Of a stretch of DNA of 64,000 nt, positions 23,230 through 34,986 are shown one piece after another. Under the pieces are notes generated by a model. It did not search any database. It was not told where the DNA came from and saw only the letters and a list, made by a program, of their open reading frames with translations. The stretch comes from Albifimbria verrucaria. Taxonomy: Eukaryota > Ascomycota > Sordariomycetes > Hypocreales > Stachybotryaceae. The stretch lies in the NCBI GenBank assembly GCA_020081605.1, contig JAHREC010000029.1, positions 124,001 through 188,000 of the forward strand, given 5' to 3'. The number at the start of each line of letters is the position of its first letter. The first letter of the stretch is position 1. Both the position numbers and the translations under genes were made by a program.

Positions 23230-23776
23230 GTATATTCGGCCAGGGTGCTCTACCAATGTCAATTCAATATCTTCAATGTGATATGAGCATGGCTTGTATG
23301 ACGAACAGTTATTGATTGGTTAATTGTAGAGATACATTCCGTGCTTGGGTATAGGGTTAGGTAGCTGTGGTGGGTAAGTGACTGTCTGCTACTACTACTA
23401 CTACTCATATTACCACTACTACAGTACAGTAGGTTCAGATTCACCGTCCGCCAACCTAAACTTTAACTCTTTCTAAACTGGTCCGCTTTTAGTCCCACCT
23501 AGCGCAAGCATAGTATAGCTTACTTCCAGAAATAACCAGTTCTTAATGCCTGAGGCATAAAGGGGCATCTCATGATTAAGGCCTAGGAAGGAAAGAAAGA
23601 TAGAATAAGGAAGCAGATTTTTCCAAGCAATATTACCATCGCAATCTCCTATACCTAATCATAGTAATTACAAGGCTTTAATAATATTATAAATTACTAC
23701 CCTTTTATATAGAATATAATACTATACCTAGGCTATATTTTCTAGAACATCCCCAATGCTAGTCCAGGAGGATAGA
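23230..23776. other. no gene; trinucleotide run and AT-rich stretch
   Basis: A (TAC)n run lies near 23390-23420, and an AT-rich segment with TATA/CTAGG motifs at about 23660-23755 may be an eroded LTR piece. No coding signal. Confidence 0.4.
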
Positions 23777-24107
23777 TGTTATGACCCGTGCTGACAGGGT
23801 GCCTGGGAACCGGAACGGACTAACCTAGAACCGTAGGATAACTAAGAACGAATACGTACCTTACCCACCACAGACCTGTAGACGCTGTTGAAGTCTATAC
23901 CACGGGCACCCGTGCGCACGAGACTTCCCAGTCCAGGACAAAGGACCAGGGAAACACGTATCATGGAACGATGAAGTACGGACTAGGAAATTCACCCCGG
24001 ATACCACCAATAGGAGGGAGGAGCGATGAAAGAGGGCGCTCCTCAAAGGACGGTGCAGCGAAGGAGCGAAGCGCTCCATCGCTCCTCAGGACTAGACAAC
24101 CAGTACA
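23777..24107 (+). repeat. candidate solo LTR
   Basis: The segment begins TGTTATGACC and ends CCAGTACA, the TG...CA form of an LTR. It is flanked on both sides by TAGA (23773-23776 and 24108-24111). No internal retroelement sequence adjoins it. The right boundary is uncertain: a similar end could be placed nearer 24208. Confidence 0.35.
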
Positions 24108-24450
24108 TAGATGGGAGTCTTCTCCCGGTTCTGACTACCAGCTATCAATAACATACAATCACCGAGCTAACTTCTCTACGAGTTCCCTCAAGGTAACTCA
24201 ACCGATTAGTGACAACTACAATATTGCTTCAAGTTCAAAGTAAGCCCTGTTACTTGTCCGACCATAACCCTGATCTTACCTACCCTATACCGAGCAATTG
24301 GCATAGAACAGCCCCGGATCCACCCTTCCTTTGTAATCACACTTTCTTGGCACGCTGCTGTTAAGAAAGTGGCCCTGATCCACATACATTCGCCTAACAT
24401 TTGCACACAAATCATCGAAACTGCGCTTTGCGCAGCCCTCAGCGGCCGCG

Positions 24451-26065
24451 ATGGCAACAGCCACGCCTGGCCCCCAGTATCCCAATGGACTCACATGGAC
24501 TGTCCTTACACCTCACGGGGCCCGTGCAGCCCTTCTTCGTGGAACCGTAGCTACGGATGAACAGCCAATCAACGCGATCCCAAGGCGACAGCCACCCCTG
24601 TCTCAAACGCCCTCTTCACCAATCAACAGAGTTCCAGCTGCAGCAGCCGCGGAAGGAGCGCAGCACGCCACATCAAACGCCCTGCCCGATCAAGCGCCGC
24701 AGGGAGAAGATCAGCCAATAAGCATTGCGGAGTCGGCTAATAGGCTCATCAACGAATATACTGAAACCTGCAACACCAAGCTCAGTGTCTTCAGAGCCTT
24801 TAGCGAAGCCCTTGAGGAGACCGCGAGACGGCTCGCAACCAAGACAGAACGGGAATTTGCCCAGAACTTCCTAACTGACTACTTGGGATACTGGAACCGG
24901 GCTCTCACTGCCCCTACACCGACACCCATCCCAACATATAGCAGCGTCGTCGCAGGGCAACCGACCAACACCAGCTCCCTGCTCCCCTTGCTGGAGCTCC
25001 CCTCAACAACGACAGCAGAATTTTCCTCATTCCCGGGTGCAACAAGCCCCGCCGCCCCACCAGCTCGTCCCGTCGAAGATCTGCGGGTCTTCATCCGGCT
25101 CGACACTGAGGCTCCAGCTAGGTCGCAGACTAGCTATGCCATCCGAACACACATCGCGCAGAAGACAGGAATCAATCCCGAATCAATTCATGCCATCCCG
25201 GTCGCTTCTGGCTGGGCTATCCGACCGACAGACGCGGCTATCCGTGATAGACTCCTCCATCAAAAGGACGAGTGGTCCCACGAGCTAGGCGCAACTAACA
25301 TCGAAGCTAGCCAGAAATGGTACAAATACGTTGTACCTGGATGCCCACGCCGACTCACAGACTTGCAAGGTGACGAAGTTGATTACGATAAGGCAACTAG
25401 AGAGGAGATCAAATGCCAGACAGGTCTTGACCCTGTGAGGATCCAGCCATCTCGGCACGACTCTGACAATCTCCCTCTAAGACTCTTATCGTATCATTCA
25501 CGGAACCGACGAAACGCTTCTGGACCATGTTCGGAGTTAGCCTGCCTGCCAAGCTCATCAACAAACCTCAAGCACCGAGACAATGCGACATATGCTGGGA
25601 CTTCCACCCACCTCGTGGCTGCAGAAGATTGCCCGTCTGTGAGAACTGCGGCAAGCCAGGCCACAAGTCAGAGGACTGTGACGGATTTAAACAATGCGCT
25701 AATTGCTTGGCCCCACATGGCGCCAAAGAGCTGGCCAAGTGCCTCGCCCGCCCGAGGCTAGTGCACGGAGTGCTGCGACCCCGACGAAGGAACAGAAGAA
25801 GACAATCCGGAAGATGGGCTTAGAGATATTCTACCAAGAACATCCGGAGCTGCGTAATAGCACGCGCCAGACTCAGTCCAACGACGCAGAAATCTGGCCT
25901 CCTAACGGCCAGGAGCCCACTGAGCAGCCGGTCAGGACCAGAAGCCCTACCGTCAACACGGTGGGTACGGCACCCTCCTGCATCATGGTTGCCACCACGC
26001 CCGAGCTGGCAGTAGCCTCGCCTCTCAAGAGGCGCCGACATCACGGCCCGGTTCCAAGCATATGA
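24451..26065 (+). pseudogene. LINE ORF1, gag-like protein with CCHC knuckles (frameshifted)
   Basis: RNA-binding coat-type protein of the LINE. The ATG at 24451 starts a Pro/Ala-rich N-terminus. A conserved block VFIRLDTEAPARSQTSYAIR follows near 25090, then three Cys/His knuckles: CDICWDFHPPRGC, CENCGKPGHKSEDC, and CANCLAPHGAKELAKC with variant spacing. The frame slips by one base near 25475 (before SFTEPTKRFW) and again near 25770, and then runs to the TGA at 26063-26065. That stop overlaps the ORF2 start as ATGA. No premature stop codon otherwise. Confidence 0.75.
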
Positions 26066-29000
26066 AAAGAAGACCGCATGCAACACAACGCAGACACAGA
26101 GGCCTGAGAATCTTCCAAGCCAATGTCAGTAAAAATTCGTCCGCGCACGACTGCGCTCTCGCTCTCGCCGACACCGAAAAATACGACATCGTTCTCCTCC
26201 AGGAACCATGGACAGCCATTAGGGGCGAGCGCTGCCTCACTAAAACGCACCCTTCATTCGATACATTCTCCCTGTCGACCACTGGATCGACACTAACACT
26301 CGACCACGGGTCATGACATACGTCAGAAGACGGCCCGAACTATTGGCAGACCAGATCCGACCAACAACAACCAGAGACATCCTCTGGCTCACAATAAATA
26401 ACACAACAATAGTCAACTTCTACCGGCAACCATTTCTCGATGAAGCCCTTGACGTCCTATTACGCTGGCCTTGTCCTCCCAGGTGCCTGGTGGCCGGCGA
26501 TTTCAACGCGAAGCATCCCACGTGGCAGACGGGCCGCCTCGAAGATCGTGGCGAGGACATTGCTTCCTGGGCATCGGAGAACAGGCTTGCTCTACTAAAC
26601 GAGACTGACATACCTACCAACCCACATGGCAATATACAATTGACCTGGCTTTCACTAACATCGGATTAGCCGAAGCCACCATCGAGGACCATCTTGCCAC
26701 CAGCTCCGACCACTTTACGCTGAGCATAACTCTACCCGAGTTCCAGCGCGTAACAGCACGACCCGGAAGGGTCCGCGTCTCCTCCGATGAGGAGGTGAAG
26801 CGGTTCGTGGAGGCTGTTGAGGCCGCCATCACCGGTGTGCCAGTCAACACCTCCACCCCGGACAACTCGACGCTTTGGCCTCTGATCTCGTCAACGTGCT
26901 CCAGCGAGCCGTGAATGCAGCAGGACGCCCAATACACAAGGGAACCAGGAGCGCGCCATGGTGGACCGAAGAATGCGCTACCGCCGCCGCCGAATACAGA
27001 GCGATCAGAAGGGCTTACCCTCTGGGCTTCTGCAAAGAAGTGCAGATGGCCAAGAAAGACTTCCAGCGCGTCGTCAGAAGGGAGAAGAGACTCTACTGGC
27101 GCAAACTCATAGACAGCTTCTCCGACAGCACCTCCATCTTCAAGGCAGTAAGGTGGTTAAAGTCACCCGGTGCCTTCCAGCCCCCTCCACTTCAGATTGA
27201 TGATGTGGTGTACGAGACCCAGCATGATAAGGCCGAAGCACTGCGACGCGCTACGCCAGAGCGCCGCACTGCTGACGACGATATACCAGACCCCTGGATC
27301 CCAGTAGAACCAGCCAGAGAGATCCCTTTCTCGACAGAGGTAACGCCCGAGGAAGTAAAGGACGCCGTACTGCATACTGGCAATACGTCCCCGGCGCAGA
27401 CAACATCACGGTCAAGCTCCTGCGGGCTTCCTGGCACATTATCGGCAGTCACGTCTGCCGCCTCTTCCAAGGATGCCTGTCCACAGGCCACCATCCGAAA
27501 GCGTTCCGCGAAGCGGAAGTCGTGATGATACCGAAACCTGGGAGAAGAGACCTCACTTCAGCCCGCTCATGGAGACCCATCTCCCTGCTTTCATGCCTTG
27601 GGAAGGGCCTCGAGCGACTCATCGCCAGGCGACTAGCCTGGGCATCGATACACTATGGCGTGCTGCACTCCCAGCAGTGCGGCGCCCTACCTAAACGATC
27701 AGCCGTAGATCTGGTCGCCGCCCTCATTCACGACATCGAGGAAGCTTTCGCCAAGAAACAGGTCGCGACACTCGTCACAATGGACGTACAAGGCGCATTC
27801 GACACCGTCATGCGCAACCGCCTTGTTCTAAGACTCAGGGAGCAAGGGTGGCCGGAGCACCTAGTACGATGGGTCTACTCGTTCATGAACGGCCGTTCAG
27901 CTCGCGTCAGATACCAGGACATAACGACAACCTCATCACCACTGCGATGCGGGCTGCCTCAAGGATCCCCACATCTCCGATGCTCTTCGTGCTTTACACT
28001 GAGCCGATTTACCGCTTGGGTAATCCGAAGGGCCGGTTTGGCTATGCTGATGACACTGCCATCTTGTGCGTCGGCGACTCACTAGAGGCGACGGCCGCAG
28101 AGGCAAACAGGAGAATTGAAGAGCTGGTCTCTTGGGGGCTGCCAACGGCATCTCCTTCGACCCAGCCAAAACGGAAGTCATGCACTTCTCCAGGAAGCCC
28201 CTTAAGAACGTGCCGACCGTACGACACGGTGACATAGAGAAGAAAGCCGAGGCCGCAATGCGATGGCTTGGCATCTGGCTCGACCAGACGCTGTCCTTCA
28301 AGAAACACGTTGAAAAATGGGTATCGAAAGCCGAGGTCGTGGCATACCATCTGAGAAGCCTCATCAATACAAAACACGGCCCGCTCCCAGCAGCCGTACG
28401 CCGAGCTGTCAGGGCATGCGTCGAACCCATCCTGCTTTATGGGACTGAAGCCTGGTATCCAGGCTCAACCAGCCCATCATGGTCGAAGCCGTCAAGGGAA
28501 GTCTCGACCAAGCTGAAAACACTGATTCAGAAAGATGAACAAATGCCTCAAGCAATCCATGAGAGCTACACTGTCAGTATGGAGGACGACACCAATTGCG
28601 GCTCTCCATCGGGAGAGCGGCATTCCGCCAGTCGAACAATTGCTGGAAGCAGTTCGCCTGCGATTTGCCGCCCGTCTCAAGAGCCTCGACGCGGCTCACC
28701 CGCTCGCCTCGCGCACTCAGCGGGTAGAACCACCAGTCATCCATCGAGTGATCAAGCTGAAATACCAGCAGCCACCCGTGGCTACTCGCACCCGGCTCCG
28801 CAGGACCAACGAGCTGCTGCCAGACTGCAAGCGACCAGCACTGCTACCCAATATATTTAGCGAAGACCAGGATCCTCTCCAGACGGCGTCCAAGGAGGAC
28901 ACCGCTGCAGAGTTCCAAAACTGGCTCCACGAGCTACCACTACTCACCTTGGTCGTATATTCTGACGGCTCACAGACGAAAGAAGGTGCCGTTGGGTACG

Positions 29001-29791
29001 GGTTTACCGTCCACCGCGGTGGCCAAGCAATCGCCCATGGCTCGGATCGCCTCGGTCCAGCCGAGGTCTTCGATGCCGAGGCCACCGGCGCTCTGGAAGG
29101 GCTCAGAGCAGCCCTCAGCACCCAGGACAGCTCGCAACAGACAATCATCGTCTGCCTCGATAATATCGCCGCGGCCACATGCCTCAGAGGTAAGCCCTCC
29201 GACTCCTCACAGGACGTCTTCGTCGAGTTCCAGACACTCGCCGCTTCGCACGGCGACACGAAGGTCCGTTGGGTTCCCGGCCACGCCAAAATCCCCGGAA
29301 ATGAAGAAGCAGATGCTCTAGCAAAAGCTGGATGCCTCAAGCCAGTCCCTGCAGGTGCTCTCCCAACGCTGGCTTATCTGCGTCGCGCCGCTAAACAGCG
29401 GCCCAAAGACGCTTTCAAAGCCTGGTGGGAAGAATCTGCACCTGATAAGTACAGAGCACTCGAGCTCTCAGCCACGACCAGATGTCCGCCGGAGCTCTCG
29501 CTCTCGCGGAGCATGCTCCATCATCTCCTCGCCGCTAGATCGCGGCATGGCGACTTCGCGGAGTACCACGAGGGATTCGACCACGCAGATGCGCGGATCC
29601 TTTGCTCGTGTGGACGACGCAAAGCACCGAACCACATCTTCTATTGCCGGAAAGTACCGCCGCGCTGTCGGATGAGGCTGACACCCTCACCGACTGCAGC
29701 AGTCAATCGAGCAATAGGCAAGAACTACATCGAGTTCGTTAAAGTAGCGAGGGACAGCGCCTTCTTCGAGAAGGTCTGCCCTCGGCACTAG
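26062..29791 (+). pseudogene. LINE ORF2: endonuclease-reverse transcriptase-RNase H (frameshifted)
   Basis: Replication polyprotein of the LINE. The APE-type endonuclease shows LRIFQANVSKNSSAHDCALA and LLQEPWT, then VAGDFNAKHPTWQTG and SSDHFTL. The reverse transcriptase shows GRRDLTSARSWRPISLL, TMDVQGAFDTV, CGLPQGSP and the catalytic FGYADDTAIL (YADD at 28043-28054). RNase H shows VVYSDGSQTKEGAVGYG, EATGALEGLRAAL and WVPGHAKIPGNEEADALAKA. A final CSCGRRKAPNHIFYC knuckle follows. About eight frame changes occur, at roughly 26312, 26635 (+2), 26872, 27391, 27972, 28137 and 28530. Most are one-base losses, several in C or G runs. Catalytic residues are all present. Confidence 0.85.
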
Positions 29792-30252
29792 TGATGACGC
29801 TCTCTGCAAGCACGCTTGTGCACAATATCTTGTTTCTTATTTTCACTTTCCCGGACTCGGACGGCTGCTGGGTGCTCCCAACACCCTCCAGCCGCCCGGG
29901 ACCATTTTGAGGCCGCCTCTGCAGCCTGCGAAAAGGGTCTCTGCCGGTCCCCATACAAAGACCAAAGAACGCAGCAACGTTTTTGCTGCACCTGGATGAC
30001 CCGCGGACGGGCGGCAGGTACCGACGATATGCGCCATTGAGCCGATGATATGTTGGATGGTGGTTTGTTTACGTTTGGAGCAGTATTGGCAAGGAGATGT
30101 AAATTTCACTCGTAGAATGACTAATCTGACCCACCTGTACTAAGGGTAGATACTAATAGCTCAGCACGTCCTGTGCCCCTATAGGGACCTGAGCGGCCTA
30201 GAGGCCGCTGGACGGAAAATACATCAATCAATCAATCAATCAAAAGCCTTGT

Positions 30253-30957
30253 CGGATGGCTGCATTATTAAAACTTTGCGTATTATTCGCTCCGAACTGA
30301 ACCTGTCATCCCACTTATGACTCCTGATGTCACACAAATCTCATGCTAGGCTATTGACATATACGACTATTTGACATTGCATACTGGGAAAAAAAAAAAA
30401 AAAGAGCTATGGGTAGTGGCATCATAAAAGTCTCGGCTTGGCGATGACTTTTATTACTTTGAATGTCAGAAGGATGAATGAGTGAGAAATCTTATTCTTC
30501 GTTGGAAGATTTAAGAAAATAGACCAAAGCCTACTACAGTATGTACAAAGGCATCTCATACACGCGTATGGGCAAGTCGGGGTGAAACATGTGATCTGCC
30601 TTGATAGTACGGTTTCCATGATCCAAGATTTTCCAGCGGAGCCATTCAACCTAACACGAATTGTTCTCGGTAAGCTGTGATGGCTGACGCTAGGGGTTCA
30701 GCAGTTGCATTCAGGATCTGGAAACGGCGAATGATGCACACGACAATCGATGGAAACGTGGATGTGAAAAGAGGCCCACATGAAGCAGGCTACAAGATGA
30801 CTTTTGTCTGTTGGTCAGAAATGTGCCCATACATCACGAAGATGCCACAAATTGTTGATGTGTAGATGGGGTTGGAATTCATGTATGCCTATAAAGAGGA
30901 AGAGCATGCAGGCATGCAGGATCGCCAATGTTCTGCATTACACACATTGTCATCAAT
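30253..30957. other. intergenic; nothing recognised
   Basis: A15-16 run near 30391. No coding signal I can support. Confidence 0.45.
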
Positions 30958-31269
30958 ATGGCCCTGAATACCGGAAAACAAATCAAGATCCCTCAGTCAA
31001 AGCAGCGACCACAGGATAGAAAGCCTCTGAAGAAACCTAAGTCGCCCGTCCAGGACGAAATTGAACGCTCTGCAACTGACAGCCAGCCTATCCAAACATC
31101 TATTGGTGCTTTTCTTTCGTGGCTCGTTCTGGGAGATGTATCGCTCTCTCAAACACTCGCTTACGCGCGCCAGGTGGGTAGGTGGATCAAAGCGGACAAG
31201 CTGATTCAGCCAGTTCTTCGTCTCCTTGCGACTGTGCTTGCGCTTTCCTGCAGCTTCCTTTTGGTCTGA
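30958..31269 (+). CDS. hypothetical protein, 103 aa
   Basis: Not recognised. The ATG at 30958 opens a Lys/Gln/Pro-rich basic N-terminus (KIPQSKQRPQDRKPLKKPKS). The second half is hydrophobic (GAFLSWLVLGDVSLSQTLA, then LLATVLALSCSFLLV), so the C-terminus could be a tail anchor. No splice sites or neighbours help. It may be chance. Confidence 0.3.
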   Translation: MALNTGKQIKIPQSKQRPQDRKPLKKPKSPVQDEIERSATDSQPIQTSIGAFLSWLVLGDVSLSQTLAYARQVGRWIKADKLIQPVLRLLATVLALSCSFLLV

Positions 31270-31991
31270 TGCCCCTCATTGCATTGGCTTCCTTGTGGTG
31301 GTGCTTTGAAAACAGCTATATGAATATTATATATCATGTGCTTTCGTAAGTCAAGCATTCGAATCTAGTCTAACAAGTCATTGATGATGATGTCCAGCTC
31401 CATACTGTTGAGATGGGCCATTCCATTGATCCAAATGAAATTGCCGGTGGTTGAGCAAGTTTCATGGTTGGTTCCCATCATGGTGGTGTGCACCATGATG
31501 TTCTGGTGTTTGTCTGCGTCTTTCTGGCGCAAGTCGGCGACACCCAACCCTTTCAAGAAGCAGGAATGAACCGAGGGTTAGCCACGGGCAGTTGATATCA
31601 GTTTTGAGAATCCTTCAATGTCTGTGATCAGCTTAAGCTCTAAGGTTATTTTACGAGGACACAGTATTGCATATGGTGGTGGCCGTCGCACACTTCGCTG
31701 TAGTTTAGATTGAAGCTTTATTGGTATTCGGACAAAAATGATACATCGTACGCTTTGCTATTGTATTGAAGTATCAATTACATTTAGGTTCTCTAGGATG
31801 AGATTTATGAACTCCCTAAACAATAATAAACTGAAAACGGCCAATATTACAATTGTAAAATCGACCTTTAATTGGGCTACCGGTAAATGTTTAGATATTT
31901 AACATGATAGCGAATTCGTAGAAGCCTATGCACCATATATCACTCTAACGCCAAGTCAAGATCTAGCTAGATATGATCCAAACCTGATTAT
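31270..31991. other. intergenic; nothing recognised
   Basis: AT-moderate sequence without a coding signal I can support. Confidence 0.45.
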
Positions 31992-32260
31992 CTATCCGAT
32001 CACTAACTTATTCAATATTGCCAACCGATAGAGCTTCCCCAGGACATCCTGCCGTTCCATCGACGGCCCCACGATCCAGAGAATTACAATCACAAGCGAC
32101 CAGACGCCAAGAGTGGGCAACTTGAAGACACCCAATAGCCAGTGATGGGCATAGAACTGATCGACTCCGAAGTTTCCCAAGAAGGAGAAAGAAGCACCGC
32201 CACTCGCTCTTGGCGGTATCACTTGCTGCTTTGAGGGTGTTGGCCGTAACCAACCCCATC
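31992..32260 (-). pseudogene. TM2-domain protein, probably frameshifted
   Basis: The minus strand encodes a TM2-like pair of membrane spans: SFLGNFGVDQFYAHHWLLG, then VFKLPTLGVWSLVIVILWIV. These match the F-x-G-x-x-G-x-D-x-F-Y and KLxTLGxxGxW pattern of TM2 proteins, small membrane proteins of unknown function in fungi. After WIVG the expected GTAGCPG tail is found one frame over (ending at 32008), which implies a one-base slip near 32075. Upstream exons are not resolved. A Pro-rich frame at 32365-32592 may be the N-terminal part. It may be a real gene with a sequence error. Confidence 0.45.
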
Positions 32261-32957
32261 TGCGCTGGACTGGCTGAAAGTGATCAGGCTCTAGGAGATG
32301 TTAGAATGGTCAATCTGGGCCTGGAGAAAGCAAGACCGACCGCAGTTCGTGTAGATGCCAATAGCTATGACAATGCCAGAAGAGTAAGCCAGTAACGCGA
32401 CTGCTTTCCAATCGCTTGTGACGGATATGGTGGCAGTTTTGATGCTCCCGCCGATCCTCTTTGCATAGGCCTTTCATTCATGACGATTGACGATGGTTTT
32501 CGACGAATCGCACGGACAGAAAGCGATTCGGGGACGGAAAAGAGAGAATGAGTCCAGGAATGAGTGTGAGGACATGAAACAAACGACGACAAACAGGAGC
32601 AGAGCAGATTGTAGCCCTCGGCTAGTTCCGGCCATTACTCCATCCACTTCTAAACAATTCCATCACTGGCTTATTTGTCGGTCCACATCAACACAGCCTT
32701 GTGATCTCTCCATTTGAGCTTTGGGTCGGTCCCATAATTTTCCGATGGGAACATGGCGAGCCCTTTGGCTATTTGCAAAGTCCCATTAGGCCAATAATGG
32801 GTTTTGGGCCACCTTCAACACGCCAATGTCTACCGGTGCCGTACATAGCTTTATATCAATCTCTTTGGCAGATAGGCTGAATGATGGTATGATCCCACGC
32901 TCCTCGACTTGCTGCATAACCTGTAATTACATACGGCACTTCAGCATCTAGGACGAG

Positions 32958-33662
32958 ATGCTACGTACAGACTGGGAAACGGTGGCAAGATGCATATTCA
33001 AGGACAACGTGTGGTTGGACATGGTCAACAGGTCATTCGGTCGCCCTTTCTTCTTGGGTCGTCATCTTAATGACCTAGTGCAAACCGATTTTCGAAAACC
33101 CAAAATCATTGCGTTGGGCGACTCCTGCGATGATAACACCTTACAAAATACAAGAGAACAGTTTTTTCAGTCTTTGCGACCAAACTTTCAATATGTCCCA
33201 GAGAAGGAATATGTATTCTTCTCAGATTGCAAGTTGTGCATATGTGTTGCAGCCTTAACGAATCGACAAAGGGTCATTGTACCTGGCTTGCACCTCTTGT
33301 TTAATGAGAGCGCCGACGGGCCGACGACCAACATTATGTTTTTAGACAAAGGAATCAGCCCATGGGTACTTACAGCAGACTCTCTCGGTGGTCTTTGCAA
33401 AGAACGGCCATTGTCAAGAAAGCACGTCAGCTTGGTGTGCTCGCTCAAGATCAGCCTTATTGACGGAAAGCCATTGTATCAAGAGTTCTATGCTCCTGAG
33501 TGTCCCAAAGTCAAGGGTATTACCTATTTCGACGAGGAAAATAATAGCATTGGGCATGGAAGGTTCGAGGTTGGTACTCTAGGCTGGGTTGCGGTTTTGC
33601 CCATCTTGGTCGTCCAAAGATTGAAGGCAAAGCTCCCCTTTATTAACATATTCCTGATGTGA
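32958..33662 (+). CDS. hypothetical protein, 234 aa
   Basis: A single uninterrupted open frame from ATG 32958 to TGA 33660-33662. Its length makes chance unlikely. It is not recognised. It has a globular composition with seven cysteines, no signal peptide and no clear membrane span. Motifs visible include PKIIALGDSCDDNTLQNTRE and VCSLKISLIDGKPLYQEFYA. The last about 35 codons and the 3' flank recur in diverged form at 35811-36051, so a second copy once existed nearby. The ORF itself is not damaged. Function unknown. Confidence 0.5.
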   Translation: MLRTDWETVARCIFKDNVWLDMVNRSFGRPFFLGRHLNDLVQTDFRKPKIIALGDSCDDNTLQNTREQFFQSLRPNFQYVPEKEYVFFSDCKLCICVAALTNRQRVIVPGLHLLFNESADGPTTNIMFLDKGISPWVLTADSLGGLCKERPLSRKHVSLVCSLKISLIDGKPLYQEFYAPECPKVKGITYFDEENNSIGHGRFEVGTLGWVAVLPILVVQRLKAKLPFINIFLM

Positions 33663-33791
33663 CATTGGGCGCTCTGAGATAAATAGAAGTTAAAAGCCCG
33701 AAGAAAACCGCCCATGGTAAAGTGTGGTGCAGACTTGAATAAGTGTTCATTGGGCCATCTGTATGCAATCACTCAGATAGACTTGGACACA
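33558..33791 (+). repeat. direct repeat copy A (gene 3' end and flank)
   Basis: About 235 bp covering the end of the 234-aa ORF and its 3' flank. It recurs in direct orientation at 35811-36051, with long identical words such as CTGTATGCAATCACTCAGAT. Confidence 0.8.
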
Positions 33792-33876
33792 TATATTCAT
33801 CTATGTATATAGTCTACAGCGAAGCCATAAACACTATCTCACTTCTCTTTCATCTCAAGCCTCCTTGACTTCACCA

Positions 33877-34116
33877 TCATAAACTTGGATGACTTACACA
33901 GATGGCGGCGGGTAACTTAAAGCCCTGCTCCTTGATCGTCACCATTAGGTCATCGGAGAGGGAATAACCAGATCCCAGGATTTTCAGCGCTCTATGAAAA
34001 CGGGAAAGAGCCTTGGGGTGGTTGGGATCCAACAGGAGCACCAAACCGTTGAGTAGGCCAACCCGGGTCCAGGCTCCCTTTGCTCCCAGCATTGCACGTT
34101 TGCCACTTTCGATCAT
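33877..34116 (-). other. short open frame, unassigned
   Basis: An 80-codon minus-strand frame, with HPKALSRFHRALKILGSGYS resembling a single helical-repeat unit, but with no start context or domain. I would not call it a gene without transcripts. Confidence 0.2.
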
Positions 34117-34382
34117 TGAGCTGTGTCGCCAAGGTTAGCCATGTCAGACTACGATCATTTAATCCCCTGCCTTGACTCGAAGATTGTTGACAGATGCTGG
34201 AGCAGAATATTCCAGCCTAGCACCATTGATCTAGGTAAAGATAGGCACTCGGAGATGTAGCAAGTAAGGAGTAGATTGGACACGCGTGTGATGAAATCAT
34301 CGGCATAAACTCTACTCTTGAAACTTAAAAACAATAATTCAGATAGTATACAGCTTCCTTGCCCTAAACTTCCAACATCGAT

Positions 34383-34787
34383 CTACAAATCGCCGAGAAA
34401 GGGAACATCCTCTTGATAGCCCGCTCCTTTCTCTACACTCAGCCATGTTTCCGCCTTTCCATAATATACACAATCTGTGCACCGCACTTTCACTCTTCCG
34501 TTCGGTGGTTCTCGGGTCTGCAGCCGGCGAATGACGGGACTTTTTAGATAGAGAAGAGCGGTGGTCCTGACACCATCGGCTGACCCACTCACCAGCTTGT
34601 TGTCCACATCAACCACTACAGAGACATCCTGTACACGATGTGATTCCCATATGTTCAAAGTTATATTGGAACCCTTCATTCGACATTCGCAGGTCGAAGA
34701 GTCGAATGTAAAATCATGTAGGTATTCCCCGACCCTGCCACAGGTGTGGAACAGATCTCCTTCCCAATCCATCGAGCTGAGGACCAA
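34383..34787 (-). CDS. hypothetical protein, 134 aa
   Basis: Open minus-strand frame of 134 codons, not recognised. It is rich in beta-type segments (DVSVVVDVDNKLVSGSADGV; GRVKVRCTDCVYYGKAETWL) with five cysteines. It lies downstream of the Skp1-like gene on the same strand, with about 200 bp between. It may be the 3' part of a longer gene. The evidence for coding is length and composition only. Confidence 0.3.
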   Translation of the reverse strand: MVLSSMDWEGDLFHTCGRVGEYLHDFTFDSSTCECRMKGSNITLNIWESHRVQDVSVVVDVDNKLVSGSADGVRTTALLYLKSPVIRRLQTREPPNGRVKVRCTDCVYYGKAETWLSVEKGAGYQEDVPFLGDL

Positions 34788-34986
34788 GTAGATGTGGCTG
34801 TCTTCTTTCTGCGTTTCAAAAGGAGATGTTGCTGTTTCTCTTATCTTCTTGCTTACTTCACAAGCCTTCTTCTCCAGATCTACTCCAATAAGGACGGGGT
34901 TAGCCCCAAAGCCAAGGCTGTTTCACACCAGTCATCCTTCTTCATGATGGAGGTCCAAATATCGTTATGAATCTTTTGATCGTGTG

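Larger units (their letters stand above)
24251..30243 (+). mobile_element. Tad/I-like LINE, long copy with both ORFs
   Basis: A non-LTR retrotransposon about 6 kb long. It has a 5' UTR, ORF1 (gag-like), ORF2 (endonuclease, reverse transcriptase, RNase H, terminal zinc knuckle), a 3' UTR and an (ATCA)n tail at about 30220-30243. The tail is followed by AAGCCTTGT (30244-30252). A near match, AAGCCCTGT, lies at 24242-24250 and is a plausible target duplication with one mismatch, which sets the 5' boundary. Coding regions are almost free of nonsense codons but contain many single-base shifts. It is far better preserved than the LINE relic at 7-8 kb. Confidence 0.85.

Noticed and set aside
28717..29340. 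207-codon minus-strand frame within LINE ORF2
   Set aside because: It is antisense to a strongly supported RNase H domain and has no features of its own.
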